Positions 36,721 through 45,280 of a stretch of DNA of 64,000 nucleotides are shown one piece after another. The DNA is from an uncultured Pantoea sp. (GTDB lineage: Bacteria > Pseudomonadota > Gammaproteobacteria > Enterobacterales > Enterobacteriaceae). The notes under the pieces were generated by a model. That model saw only the letters and a program-made list of their open reading frames with translations. It searched no databases and had not been told where the DNA came from. The stretch covers positions 85,228-149,227 of the forward strand of contig CAJYVD010000035.1 in the NCBI GenBank assembly GCA_913778495.1. The letters are read 5' to 3'. Position 1 is the stretch's first letter, and each line of letters starts with the position of its first letter. The position numbers and the translations under genes are program-made.

Positions 36721-38892
36721 TCAGAAGCGGTAGCTGGCGGTCACGGAGACATTACGCGGCTCGCCATACACAATGCCACCTTCGGCGGTGTTTTCATCGT
36801 AGGCTTTATCAAACAGGTTATTCAGATTGGCCTGCAGGCTGAGGTTGTGGGTGAGCGCATAGCGTGCGAACAGGTCGACACGGGCATAGCTGCCCTGACG
36901 TGCACGCCACGTGCCATTGCCGTCGGGGCCGCCGATGTCCTTATAGGTTTTCGCCTGCCAGTTAATGCCCCCGCCCAGCGTCAGCTTGTCGTACATTGGC
37001 AGACGATAGTGCGTGAAGAGATTAAAGGACGTGCGCGGCAGTTGGGTTTCCAGCGTATCTCCGTTACGGTCCTGCGCCAGATAGGTTGTCCCGCCAAAGG
37101 TCAGCTGCCAGTTATCGGTGATCGCGCCGTTCACTTCGAACTCCACGCCGCGGCTGACAACACCGCTTTTTCCCTCATATACGGTGATATTATTCACCAC
37201 CTGGCCGGTAGCCACGCCCACGTTGTCCAATTCCGCGCGGAACACCGAAAGCGACGTGGTGAGACGGCTGTTGAACCAGTCCGACTTCACACCGGCCTCA
37301 TAGTTTTTACCGATCACCGGCGACAGGAAACGACCAGACGCCGACTGCTTATCCTGCGGCTGGAAAACCGAGGTGTAACTGGCATAGGCCGACCAGTTAT
37401 CGTAAAAATCCCAAATAATGCCGCCGTAAGGCGTGGTGTTATTCTTCTCAACCGCTGTAGTCAGGCTCTGACGCTGCCAGTTGGTGTAGCGCGCACCCAA
37501 AATCACATGCAGCGGGTCGGCAAGTGAAAGGCGCGTGGCGACGTAGGCTGACTTCTGGTGTACACGTTGTGAGTCCGCTGCGGGTTCGCGTGGGCTCCAC
37601 GCTGTCTCCGGGAAATTGCCGTCATAATCATTAAAGTTACCCAACTCCTCGGCGGTGATATTGGCCCAGGCGCTGTAATAACGGTTGTCCTGACGGCTGT
37701 AATTGGCGCCGATCATCAGTTCATGCTGGCGACCCAAAAGCTCGTACGGACCGCTGGCGAAAGCATCAAGCGCATCGACTTTTCGCTTGCCGGTGTTGTA
37801 GCCGGTGCCGCCAATAACGGGATAGTTCGCATAGGATGACGCGCCGAGGCCGCTGGTGCGGTCAAAATAGCCGTCCAGATAGAGCTGCTTGCTGTCCAGC
37901 AGCATCTCGTTGTGCGTACCGTTCAGCGTGAGATTCCAACCGTTGTCGAAGTTGTGTTGCAGATTCACAAAAAGTTTGCGGTTCTCTTTGTCGTTGTAAG
38001 CCCACTCGGGCGCCGTGTTGTAACCGCGTCTTAAATGAGTTTGCGCCCCGGAGGTATACCAGCGCGGCGTGCCTGCCCACATGGGAGAATCGGTGTTAAC
38101 CTGGCTGAACTCATAGCCCACGGACAGCGTCGTGCGGTCGGTGAGATCGGCATCGACCACACCATAGATAAATTTCTTCTCGAATCCGTAACGCTCAATA
38201 AAGCTGTTTTTATCTTCATAACCGGCGACGATGCGTCCGCGCACTGCGCCCTCCGGCGTTAAAGGCGCAGACAAATCGGCGACATAGCGCTGCTTGTCCC
38301 AGCTACCGTAGCTGGCCTGCACTTCACCGGTGGCCACTTTGCTGTCCGCATGCTTGCGCACCATATTAATCGCCGCCGACGGATTGCCAGGCCCGGTCAA
38401 CAGCCCAGTCGCGCCGCGTACCACTTCAACACGCTCATACAGCGCCATGTCGCTCTGGGCGTCGCCCAAATTCCAACGGGAAGCAAACGTCGTGGGAATG
38501 CCATCAACCATGTAGTTGTCGATAAGAAAACCGCGCGCATAGTAATTGGTGCGATCCATATCTGAACTGATGCCGTGAATGCCGGTGGTGTTCTGCAGCA
38601 CATCGTTTAACGACTGAAGCTGCTGATCGTCCATCCGCTGCTTGCTGACGAGCGTGACCGATTGGGGAATGTCGCGCGCGGTAAGCAACATTTTGGTGCC
38701 GGCGCGGGTTACTGGCACGCTGTAATCTTGCTCGGGCTGCGGAGACTGCGCGCTGCCGTCAACGGTTAACGTCTGTTCCGCCGGGGGCTGTTCGGCGGCC
38801 TGCGCAATACCGGATGCCACCAATAGCGCCAGCGCAGAGAGGCGTAGCCCGCTCTGCCACGCGCCGGCGACGTGCGCTTCTTGATAAGACAT
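36721..38892 (-). CDS. TonB-dependent siderophore receptor
   Basis: A 723-residue outer-membrane receptor with an N-terminal signal peptide (cleavage after GIAQA near residue 32), a plug domain (about 70-185, with the NPSAAINMVRK box) and a 22-strand barrel ending in the aromatic YRF that outer-membrane proteins need. It resembles FhuA/FoxA/FpvA-type ferric siderophore receptors and has a TonB-box-like stretch (TLTVDG) after the signal. A Fur-like box lies about 90 bp upstream. The exact siderophore is unknown. Confidence 0.92.
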   Translation of the reverse strand: MSYQEAHVAGAWQSGLRLSALALLVASGIAQAAEQPPAEQTLTVDGSAQSPQPEQDYSVPVTRAGTKMLLTARDIPQSVTLVSKQRMDDQQLQSLNDVLQNTTGIHGISSDMDRTNYYARGFLIDNYMVDGIPTTFASRWNLGDAQSDMALYERVEVVRGATGLLTGPGNPSAAINMVRKHADSKVATGEVQASYGSWDKQRYVADLSAPLTPEGAVRGRIVAGYEDKNSFIERYGFEKKFIYGVVDADLTDRTTLSVGYEFSQVNTDSPMWAGTPRWYTSGAQTHLRRGYNTAPEWAYNDKENRKLFVNLQHNFDNGWNLTLNGTHNEMLLDSKQLYLDGYFDRTSGLGASSYANYPVIGGTGYNTGKRKVDALDAFASGPYELLGRQHELMIGANYSRQDNRYYSAWANITAEELGNFNDYDGNFPETAWSPREPAADSQRVHQKSAYVATRLSLADPLHVILGARYTNWQRQSLTTAVEKNNTTPYGGIIWDFYDNWSAYASYTSVFQPQDKQSASGRFLSPVIGKNYEAGVKSDWFNSRLTTSLSVFRAELDNVGVATGQVVNNITVYEGKSGVVSRGVEFEVNGAITDNWQLTFGGTTYLAQDRNGDTLETQLPRTSFNLFTHYRLPMYDKLTLGGGINWQAKTYKDIGGPDGNGTWRARQGSYARVDLFARYALTHNLSLQANLNNLFDKAYDENTAEGGIVYGEPRNVSVTASYRF

Positions 38893-39483
38893 GGGTTTTC
38901 CTTACGAGGTATTTATTTTTTTGAAGTGAGGCGTCGCGCGTTCCCAAAGCCAACGCGTCGCGTCTGCCGCAACCAGTAAAGCAAATGAGAAATATACTCA
39001 TTAAGATTTACATTGCAAGAATTTGTTACGCTTTCTCACGCAGCCTTGCGTCAATAAAACGGTTTATATTTCAATTCATAAGCGTTCCTGAGAGCAGGTT
39101 CGCCCCGTTTACTGTGAACAGAATGACGAAAAAGTGGGCGGGTGTAGCCTAAAGGCGCTTAATCAGGCGAGGCACGATAAGCGTTAAAATGTGCTTTATC
39201 GCGGGTGCTTAACAGTATGTGGCCGCAGTGTGGCACCGATCACCACGCGCGTAATAAAGAACGAGAATATAGGCCTTTTATTTTCACCGCAGAATTTTCA
39301 GCCAATATTTTGTGTGGCGCCGATGTCAATAGATAAGAATTGTCTTAGCGAGAACCTAATATCAATTAAGCTCAGGGCGATTATTTAAGGACAATTCTGC
39401 TAAAGCGAACATATTTTCATTTCAATAAAATTGCCGTAGAATGCGCCGCTTCATTTGAGTGGTAAAAGTATTAAGGGTTATTC
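38893..39483. other. intergenic region between siderophore receptor and H-NS paralogue
   Basis: No gene is convincing here. The left end holds a Fur box (38984-39002) for the leftward receptor. The remaining AT-rich DNA leads into the hns-like gene (AAGGG seven bases before its ATG) and looks like promoter territory. Confidence 0.5.
38984..39002. promoter_or_regulatory. Fur box
   Basis: AATGAGAAATATACTCATT is a strong inverted repeat resembling the Fur consensus (GATAATGATAATCATTATC). It lies upstream of the siderophore receptor. Confidence 0.7.
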
Positions 39484-39885
39484 ATGAGCGATGCACTAAA
39501 AGCATTGAACAATCTCCGCACGCTGCGTGCGCACGCACGTAGTATTGACGCTGCGGTATTAAATGAAATGCTGGAAAAGTTCGCCGTGGTTGTCGCAGAA
39601 CGCCGTGAAGAAGCAGACGCGGAACAGGCTGCACTGCGAGAAAAAGAAGAGAAATTAGCGCTTTATAAAGAGATGCTGCTCAATGATGGCATTGATATCA
39701 GCGATTTCGCACAATTACAGTCGGTTGAACCGAAGCCTAAAAATCGCCGTGCACCGCGTCCAGCGAAGTATAAATTCCTTGATGAAAACGGTCACGAAAA
39801 ATTCTGGACTGGACAAGGCCGCACCCCATCGCCGATTAAAACAGCGCTCGATGCCGGTGGTGCATTGGATGATTTCTTAATCTAA
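39484..39885 (+). CDS. H-NS/StpA-family nucleoid protein
   Basis: A 133-residue H-NS paralogue. The N-terminal oligomerisation helices occupy residues about 1-65, and the C-terminal DNA-binding region has the core FLDENGHEKFWTGQGRTPSPIK. The linker is short and basic. It would silence AT-rich acquired DNA, possibly including the low-GC genes nearby. It is monocistronic with its own ribosome site. Chromosomal H-NS normally lies elsewhere, so this is probably an accessory copy. Confidence 0.92.
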   Translation: MSDALKALNNLRTLRAHARSIDAAVLNEMLEKFAVVVAERREEADAEQAALREKEEKLALYKEMLLNDGIDISDFAQLQSVEPKPKNRRAPRPAKYKFLDENGHEKFWTGQGRTPSPIKTALDAGGALDDFLI

Positions 39886-39889
39886 TTAT

Positions 39890-39918
39890 TCCCGGTGGGT
39901 AATAAGACCCGCCGGGTA
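39890..39918 (+). terminator. weak terminator after the H-NS gene
   Basis: CCCGGTGGGT pairs with ACCCGCCGGG around AATAAG. The downstream tract is T-poor. Confidence 0.45.
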
Positions 39919-40123
39919 TTATCCCTCTTACCGTCGCTTATTCTCACTCCCCCTTACTCTGCATTTCTTTGCCGCATTTAGCCGGTTATCGCCCCCATTT
40001 TATCTCTGCTCCCTTTTCACTCATGCGCCTAAGCTAAGACCGCATTCACATATTGTGCGGGGTGCTTTACTGCTACGCTGGACATCCGTTAATTACGCGT
40101 TGATCTGATAAAGGAAATAAGTG

Positions 40124-41326
40124 ATGCACATCGAAGAACCGGCATTAGCATTATGGCTGCAGGCATTCCGCCATGAGTTGCATCGTTTTCCCGAGTTGTC
40201 GCATCAGGAGTTTGAAACCACCGCGCGCATTCGCCAGCAACTGGAGCATCATGGAATTCGCGTGCTCGATCTGGCGTTAGAGACCGGCGTGGTGGCAGAA
40301 ATCGGCTTACCCACGGCCCCGCTGGTGGTATTGCGCGCGGATATTGACGCCCTGCCGATTGAAGAACAGGCCGAACTCCCCTTTCGTTCCACACGGCATG
40401 GCGTGATGCATGCCTGCGGCCATGATTTTCATAGCGCAGCGGCGCTCGGTGCGGCGGTGTTGCTCAAGCAGCAAGAAGCGTCGCTACCGGGCCGCGTGCG
40501 CATCCTTTTTCAGCCAGCGGAGGAGACCGCGACAGGCGCACTCGCGATGCTTGCCAGTGGCGCGCTGGAACAGGCCCGCGCCATTTTTGGCCTGCATAAC
40601 GATCCTACGCTGCCGCCAGGGGTGATCGGCAGCAAAGCAGGCGCGTTGACCGCCGCGGTTGATCGCGTTGATATCACGATTACCGGCACGGGTAGCCACG
40701 CGGCTAAACCGCATTGTGGAAACGATCCTATTGTGATCGCCGCGCAGATCATCTCCGCCGCTCAAACGCTGGTTAGCCGTAATGCGCCGTCCAATGAAAA
40801 TGCCGTGGTCTCCATCACCCAGGTACACAGCGGCAGCACCTGGAATGTGATTCCTGACAGCGCCTGGATAGAGGGCACGGTACGCACGTTCTCCTCTGAA
40901 TTGCGCGAGCGTCTGGCGCAGCGTTTTCGCGAGATTGCCTTGGGTATCGGCGCCGCCTTTGACGCCGAGGTGACATTTAACTGGCATGCCGGACCGCCTT
41001 CGGTGATAAACGATCCTGACCTGACCGCCCTTGCACTCCAGCAGGCCACGGTCAGCGGCTTTGAGGCACGTGTGGTAGAGCCCAGCCCCATCGGCGAAGA
41101 TTTTGCCTTTTATCAGCAGCAGATACCGGGGGCGTTTGTGATGATAGGCACTGGCGAGCCCTATGCGCTGCACCACCCTGCTTTTCGCGTAAATGATGAT
41201 GTCCTGTTGCCCACGGCGCGCTATCTGGCGGACCTGGCCGTGGCGGCGCTGTCACGTTTAGGTGACACCGTCACGAGTGCAGAGCATGAGATTCGCGCTG
41301 CTGCACCGGAACGCGGGCATAGTTAA
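40124..41326 (+). CDS. M20-family amidohydrolase (YxeP/hippurate-hydrolase type)
   Basis: A 400-residue metal-dependent amidohydrolase: RADIDALPIEEQ, the zinc-binding HACGHDFHSAAAL, ILFQPAEET and a dimerisation segment. These enzymes remove an acyl group from N-acyl amino acids. In Bacillus the yxe operon member YxeP deacetylates N-acetyl-cysteine during S-(2-succino)cysteine salvage. Here the gene is about 9 kb from the LLM/GNAT/ABC operon, so a link is only inferred. ATG 40124 has AAGGA eight bases upstream (the preceding GTG at 40121 adds one residue). Confidence 0.88.
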   Translation: MHIEEPALALWLQAFRHELHRFPELSHQEFETTARIRQQLEHHGIRVLDLALETGVVAEIGLPTAPLVVLRADIDALPIEEQAELPFRSTRHGVMHACGHDFHSAAALGAAVLLKQQEASLPGRVRILFQPAEETATGALAMLASGALEQARAIFGLHNDPTLPPGVIGSKAGALTAAVDRVDITITGTGSHAAKPHCGNDPIVIAAQIISAAQTLVSRNAPSNENAVVSITQVHSGSTWNVIPDSAWIEGTVRTFSSELRERLAQRFREIALGIGAAFDAEVTFNWHAGPPSVINDPDLTALALQQATVSGFEARVVEPSPIGEDFAFYQQQIPGAFVMIGTGEPYALHHPAFRVNDDVLLPTARYLADLAVAALSRLGDTVTSAEHEIRAAAPERGHS

Positions 41327-41437
41327 CGGAGGGATGCTCAGCGCGGCTTTTTCCAGGGTTCTTTAACGGGACAAAATGCCCGCCGTGCGTCAGCGTGCAG
41401 CCCTGGTGCTCCGCCCGTAAAAGGCGGGCAGCGAAAT

Positions 41438-42121
41438 TCAGCCTGCGTAATGTCCGAATAATGCGCCAGTGATCCCCGATAATCCCATAGCCAAACTGCT
41501 CCAGAAACTGACGCGGATGATACTGCGTATAACCGGTGCTCCACCCGTTATGGCGGCGACGGCCCCCAGTAAGACCAGCGCCAGCAGAGCCGCGATAACA
41601 ATGCTGGCGATACCGGAAGTGGTCAGTGCAACAATCAACGGAATCAGCGCACCCACGGTGAAACTTCCGGCCGAAAACAGCGCCGCCTGGAGGGGGCGCG
41701 CGCTGGAGGTATTAGAGATACCGAGCTCATCGCGGGTGTGGGCATCAAGGGCGTCATGTTGCATTAACGCGCTGGCGACTTCGTGCGCCAGCGCTTTGCT
41801 GAGGCCGCGATGCACATAAATGGCAGCCAGTTCGTGTGTTTCGGCCAGGTAATCATTTTCCAGTTCCGCCTGCTCTTCCGCTATGGCGGCTCGTTCGGTG
41901 TCAGACTGCGAGGAGACGGAAACATACTCCCCGGTGGCCATCGACATCGCGCCTGCGACCAGCCCAGCCACCCCGGCCAAAAGAATACTGTGCGTGGAGC
42001 TGTTCGCCGCTGCCACGCCCGTCAACAGGCTGGCAGTGGAAACAATTCCATCGTTGGCGCCTAAGACGGCGGCACGCAGCCAGCCAGAGCGTGAAATTTT
42101 ATGCGTTTCTCCGGGCGTCAT
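41438..42121 (-). CDS. VIT/CCC1-family membrane protein
   Basis: A 227-residue membrane protein of the VIT1/CCC1 family, whose eukaryotic members store iron or manganese. The first helix region has GANDGIVSTASLLTGV, typical of the family, and ATGEYVSVSSQSDTE marks the second. The metal-binding helices carry EEQAELENDYLAETHELAAIY, rich in acidic residues. It is a likely Fe2+/Mn2+ exporter or buffer. Its neighbours are the M20 amidohydrolase (convergent) and a DUF3147 gene (divergent). Confidence 0.9.
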   Translation of the reverse strand: MTPGETHKISRSGWLRAAVLGANDGIVSTASLLTGVAAANSSTHSILLAGVAGLVAGAMSMATGEYVSVSSQSDTERAAIAEEQAELENDYLAETHELAAIYVHRGLSKALAHEVASALMQHDALDAHTRDELGISNTSSARPLQAALFSAGSFTVGALIPLIVALTTSGIASIVIAALLALVLLGAVAAITGGAPVIRSIIRVSFWSSLAMGLSGITGALFGHYAG

Positions 42122-42461
42122 ACTTTTCCTCCTGACATTCCGTTTTTGAACCGTGCGCAGATGACGTTATTTGCCACAGCGGATATCACCGTGGTTCTGG
42201 ACAACGTTGAATGTAATAAGATTACCGAGCCGTGCGCATAAAAAATCTCTGTAAAATGAGCACGGCTACAGCGAGGTGAAATCCACGAAAACGGGACGTC
42301 ACGCTATGGCATCACGTTTGTTTGTGGCGCTTTCTCCTGAGGATATGGCGTCTGGTGGCGATGTCTATTTGAAAATGTAGTGTTCGCCATCACGGGCTGG
42401 TCTTTGCGTATGCTGATATAAAGACGTTAGCAATAGGTTCCTTAATTAACGTGTGAGACAC
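42122..42461. other. intergenic region upstream of the VIT-family and DUF3147 genes
   Basis: No convincing gene. A 24-codon frame (ATG 42306) lacks a good ribosome site. The region should contain divergent promoters for the two flanking membrane-protein genes. Confidence 0.45.
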
Positions 42462-42812
42462 ATGATCTGGCTTATCTCAAAGTACGCAATAACCGCTTTT
42501 ATGGTGGTGCTGATTTCAGAAGTGGCGAAACGCAGCGATCGTATCGGCGGACTGCTCGCCGCGTTACCGCTGGTGACTGTACTGGTACTTATCTGGATGA
42601 AGCTTGAAGGGCAAACGCAGGCGAAAATTGCCGCTCACGCATGGTATACGTTCTGGTATGTGATTCCGACATTGCCGATGTTTATTCTTTTCCCGCTTCT
42701 TTACACGCGTTTAGGCTTTTGGCTGACATTACTTCTGTCCTGCGTCATGACGGTAGTGATCTTTGCGCTCTGGGCTCTACTGCTGAAGCGGTTTGGTGTC
42801 ATGCTCATTTAG
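42462..42812 (+). CDS. DUF3147-family membrane protein
   Basis: A 116-residue protein with four hydrophobic segments (about 5-20, 30-48, 62-82 and 88-110). SEVAKRSDRIGGLLAALPLVT is the family-like N-terminal block of DUF3147. Its function is unknown. The start is ATG 42462 (an in-frame GTG precedes it at 42453). It is followed by the second cluster of 65-bp elements. Confidence 0.75.
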   Translation: MIWLISKYAITAFMVVLISEVAKRSDRIGGLLAALPLVTVLVLIWMKLEGQTQAKIAAHAWYTFWYVIPTLPMFILFPLLYTRLGFWLTLLLSCVMTVVIFALWALLLKRFGVMLI

Positions 42813-42856
42813 CCCGCTTCTCCCTGTTTAGCCAGATTGCATAACAGTGATACCTG

Positions 42857-42894
42857 CTGCTGGCATCAGTTGAACACACAGCGAAAAGCGGACG
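42857..42894 (-). repeat. 65-bp GTCCGC element, copy G (reverse)
   Basis: TGCTGGCATCAGTTGAACACACAGCGAAAAGCGGACGT, the reverse orientation of copies A-F and truncated at one end. It is followed after 17 bp by the 21-base sequence shared with copy E. Confidence 0.75.
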
Positions 42895-42910
42895 TCTGAC
42901 CTAGGGGTGG

Positions 42911-42931
42911 GGATGTTATGCCACATTAGAC
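42911..42931 (-). repeat. 21-base segment shared with 15672-15692
   Basis: GGATGTTATGCCACATTAGAC is the exact reverse complement of 15672-15692. At both loci it lies about 17 bp from a GTCCGC element, so the two form one compound unit. Confidence 0.85.
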
Positions 42932-43191
42932 TTAATATTTCATAGCTGCCGGTTTGGACAGAACGGCTAATTAACCTCCCCAGTACGATGTGAGAAGGCA
43001 CTACGCCTATTAGATCCAGAATAAGAACCAACATTGCAGATATGGCCTGGGAAAAAGACGAAGCGCTGAAAAAGAGAGCATAAACGCAGCAATAAGCCGC
43101 ATTTTTTCCTGCCAAATGCTCGTTACCAGATAAGTGGTTTGAAAAGATTAGTCCTGCGATAAAAAACACTATTGATAAGGCATGAAAAACA

Positions 43192-43454
43192 ATGAGAAAA
43201 ATAGCTATTATCACGATAACGATGTCGATACTTTTATCTACATCGGCTCTTGCAAGAAGTAGCTACTCCCACTTGTCAGGTACAGGCAGTAACTATAGCC
43301 ATAGCCGCGTGGGTGGTTATACAAAATCAAATGGCACACACGTCAATTCTTACGAAAGAACAGGAAAAATGGCACGCAGTTAGACAACTACAGCACAAAG
43401 GGAAACTACAATCCTTATACTGGAAAAACAGGCACCAAATACGCAACACACTGA
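43192..43454 (+). pseudogene. secreted peptide gene with a single-base frameshift
   Basis: The first frame (43192-43383) encodes a 63-residue protein with a signal peptide (MRKIAIITITMSILLSTSA-LA) and a Ser/Tyr/Gly-rich mature part with SYSHLSGTGSNYSHS. It ends KMARS. The next frame continues with family-like repeats (NGTQLDNYSTKGNYNPYTG) to a TGA at 43452. Restoring one A in the A5 run at 43364-43369 joins them into about 86 codons, so this is probably a frameshifted gene, or a sequencing slip in the A-run. The unbroken protein would be a small secreted peptide of unknown function. Confidence 0.7.
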
Positions 43455-43506
43455 TTAAGAGTATTTCCCATAATATTCCGGCGGCGAACTCGTCGCCGGA
43501 CAGCTT

Positions 43507-43689
43507 TCAATCAAACTTCTCCTGTATCCTGACCGCAAACTCTATGCCTTTCTCACGCTCCTCACCGTAGCTGTGCCCGTCATGCTGTGCGTCCTGCAGG
43601 ACGTCGATGAGCGACTGATCGGCTAGCTTACGTTCTGGGGCGTAATGTCCTATGCCCTTACCGATTTGACCGGGCTGGGTTTCAACCAT
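43507..43689 (-). CDS. hypothetical small protein
   Basis: A 60-residue soluble, acidic protein (GHYAPERKLADQSLIDVLQD, HSYGEEREKGIEFAVRIQ). I recognise no family. The ribosome site is weak. It sits downstream of higA on the same strand, beyond a terminator, between accessory fragments. The codon pattern is plausible, so I keep it with low confidence. Confidence 0.4.
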   Translation of the reverse strand: MVETQPGQIGKGIGHYAPERKLADQSLIDVLQDAQHDGHSYGEEREKGIEFAVRIQEKFD

Positions 43690-43702
43690 ACGCTGCAGGA
43701 AT

Positions 43703-43725
43703 AAAAAGCCCGCATGCGGCGGGTT
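43703..43725 (-). terminator. terminator after higA
   Basis: AAAAAGCCCGC-ATG-CGGCGGGTTT. Read on the minus strand it is a GC stem with a T-run, 5 bp after the higA stop. Confidence 0.8.
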
Positions 43726-43729
43726 TCGG

Positions 43730-44125
43730 TTACTGCATTTGCATCCGTTTGGGCTCCGCTGCGCCTACCAGCGATGCCAGCGGTATATTAAACATTTCAT
43801 GGAGGTTACGGATCATCGGAAGCGTCAGCGCACGCTTATTGTTCAACACTTCATAAACTCGGTTTGGGCGTCCAATCGCAGGCACCAGGTCTTTCGCCGT
43901 CAGCCCCATCTGCTCCATGCGGAACTTAATCGCCTCTACTGGATCGGGTGCTTCTATCGGATAGTGTTCCTGTTCGTACTTTTCAATAAGCAGGATCATT
44001 ACTTCCAGAAAATCTCCGGCTGCGCTTCCTGGCTCCGGCTCATTGTCGAACAGCGGGGATACAGCGGCCAGAGCTGCCTCGTAATCTGCTTCGTTATGAA
44101 TCGGTTTGATTTTGTAAGTCATCAC
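43730..44125 (-). CDS. higA: HigA-type antitoxin
   Basis: A 131-residue antitoxin with an N-terminal toxin-binding region and a C-terminal Cro/C1-like helix-turn-helix (MEQMGLTAKDLVPAIGRPNRVYEVLNNKRALTLPMI). It matches the chromosomal HigA/RelB-like class in which the toxin gene precedes the antitoxin gene. It overlaps the toxin gene by 4 bp. It should neutralise HigB and repress the promoter through the inverted repeat upstream. Confidence 0.9.
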   Translation of the reverse strand: MMTYKIKPIHNEADYEAALAAVSPLFDNEPEPGSAAGDFLEVMILLIEKYEQEHYPIEAPDPVEAIKFRMEQMGLTAKDLVPAIGRPNRVYEVLNNKRALTLPMIRNLHEMFNIPLASLVGAAEPKRMQMQ

Positions 44126-44421
44126 ATATCCACCGTATCTGCGTCTATTTTATCGTATTCAGTGTGCGTTCCAACAAACTTGATGTAGACCGCCTGAAAC
44201 CTGTAAGCCACTGCAACAATCAGCCGATAATCATTGCCTTTGATATTAAATACCACACGATTGTTACTCAGAAAATCTGCGGACCTGTATTTGTCCTTGA
44301 TGTCCTGTGGCGTTTTCCACTGTGCCTTTTTGACTTCATCTACCCATGCTTTCAGGGGTTGCTCCACCTGATTATGCGTCTCCCAGAATTGTTTGAGAGA
44401 GGCGATTGATATAATTCGCAC
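44122..44421 (-). CDS. higB: HigB-type mRNA interferase toxin
   Basis: A 99-residue RelE-fold toxin of the HigB class, an mRNA-cleaving ribosome-dependent nuclease: LKQFWETHNQ, SADFLSNNRVVFNIKGNDYRLIVAV and YIKFVGTHTEYDKID. The GTG at 44421 has AAGGAAAG directly upstream, whereas the ATG at 44442 lies inside the operator repeat and has no site. I therefore prefer 44421. It precedes the antitoxin gene, the HigBA order. Confidence 0.9.
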   Translation of the reverse strand: MRIISIASLKQFWETHNQVEQPLKAWVDEVKKAQWKTPQDIKDKYRSADFLSNNRVVFNIKGNDYRLIVAVAYRFQAVYIKFVGTHTEYDKIDADTVDM

Positions 44422-44437
44422 TGGCTTTCCTTGCAGT

Positions 44438-44476
44438 CCCATTTTGGGACCAGCATAACAGTCCCAAAATGGGATG
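44438..44476. promoter_or_regulatory. HigBA operator inverted repeat
   Basis: TCCCATTTTGGGAC and GTCCCAAAATGGGA form a perfect 14-bp inverted repeat with a short spacer, just upstream of higB. It is the likely HigA binding site. Confidence 0.85.
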
Positions 44477-44549
44477 TCAACGGTTAAGACACATTTCTAT
44501 TTTTAGATGTGTTGTATGCATAAACAGTAGCTACTAAGAGTGTTTTTCT

Positions 44550-44706
44550 ATGTTCGCGCTGGCAGACGCTATCAACTTTACTCATCCTGCGAAACCGTAT
44601 TCCGGCCCGATTTGCGTGGGAAACCTATCGTTGTGGTCCCAAACAACAATCTGAATGGTGAGAAGTGTGAGTTAGTTTCGTGCGTTCAATTCTTCAGGTT
44701 TTAAGA
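44550..44706 (+). pseudogene. umuC: umuC/mucB 5' relic
   Basis: ATGTTCGCGCTGGCAGAC encodes MFALAD, the start of UmuC (MFALCDVNAFY). After a frame change the sequence reads SSCETVFRPDLRGKPIVVV, which matches the next conserved block of Y-family polymerase UmuC/ImpB. The product is cut off within about 50 codons. No umuD and no LexA box remain nearby. It is a decayed fragment of an SOS mutagenesis gene of the type carried by plasmids and ICEs. Confidence 0.8.
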
Positions 44707-44713
44707 ATTAAAT

Positions 44714-44734
44714 AGTCCGCTATGGGCGAAGAGC
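44714..44734 (-). repeat. 65-bp GTCCGC element, copy H (fragment)
   Basis: AGTCCGCTATGGGCGAAGAGC, the reverse of the TCGCTCATAGCGGAC hairpin and interrupted. It is a short remnant next to the umuC relic. Confidence 0.55.
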
Positions 44735-44790
44735 AGCCTTTGAACATTTCTTTAAAGAAGCTAGCCCGCTGATTAGCGGGCTTAAGTCCA

Positions 44791-45117
44791 TTATTTTTTT
44801 AACATGTATACGCAGGAAATGACGGTTCCCCCAGTATCTGTAGTAACTTTGACGGGGACGCGCTCATATTGATTACCTTCAAATTCGTCAAGCACATCCC
44901 AGTGATGCTGCAAGTTCTCTGAGGCAAAAAGGAATCCTTGTACGCGATTGCCTGAATTATCCAAAATAATACCGGGATAACCCATTTCAGCTCCCCATCC
45001 CTCATTGAGGAGAGAGCCTGTGACATGCCCTTCGCGCCACGTGCCACCTATATTTTCGAGAATATAAGCGTTAGGACGGCCAGGCCCCAGCGTTCCGTAA
45101 ACAAACAGACTTTCCAT
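44791..45117 (-). CDS. gamma-glutamylcyclotransferase/AIG2-like protein
   Basis: A 108-residue protein of the GGCT/AIG2 fold: LFVYGTLGPGRPNAY is the family signature and FEGNQYERVPV carries the usual Glu-Tyr region. Members cyclise gamma-glutamyl peptides or amines. ATG 45117 follows GAGGAGGCTGT. It is monocistronic between repeat copies H and I. Confidence 0.88.
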   Translation of the reverse strand: MESLFVYGTLGPGRPNAYILENIGGTWREGHVTGSLLNEGWGAEMGYPGIILDNSGNRVQGFLFASENLQHHWDVLDEFEGNQYERVPVKVTTDTGGTVISCVYMLKK

Positions 45118-45246
45118 ACAGCCTCCTCTTAAAAACAATAACCAGGATATCTCACTATCAACTTATTCTTCCAGAGCAGATGCGCGCCAATGCCACCAAT
45201 CCTCCTAATGGCACCAAGTGGAACGGACAGGGAGCAGGTCAACGTG

Positions 45247-45270
45247 CACTTTGAGCGAAAAGCGGACATT
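45247..45270 (-). repeat. 65-bp GTCCGC element, copy I
   Basis: GCACTTTGAGCGAAAAGCGGACATT, the reverse of the left half of the element. It lies at the 3' end of the NTF2-like gene. Confidence 0.7.
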
Positions 45271-45280
45271 ACAATCTTCA

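Noticed and set aside
42306-42380. 24-codon frame MASRLFVALSPEDM in the VIT/DUF3147 intergenic region
   Set aside because: No good ribosome site, too short, and codon use is not informative.
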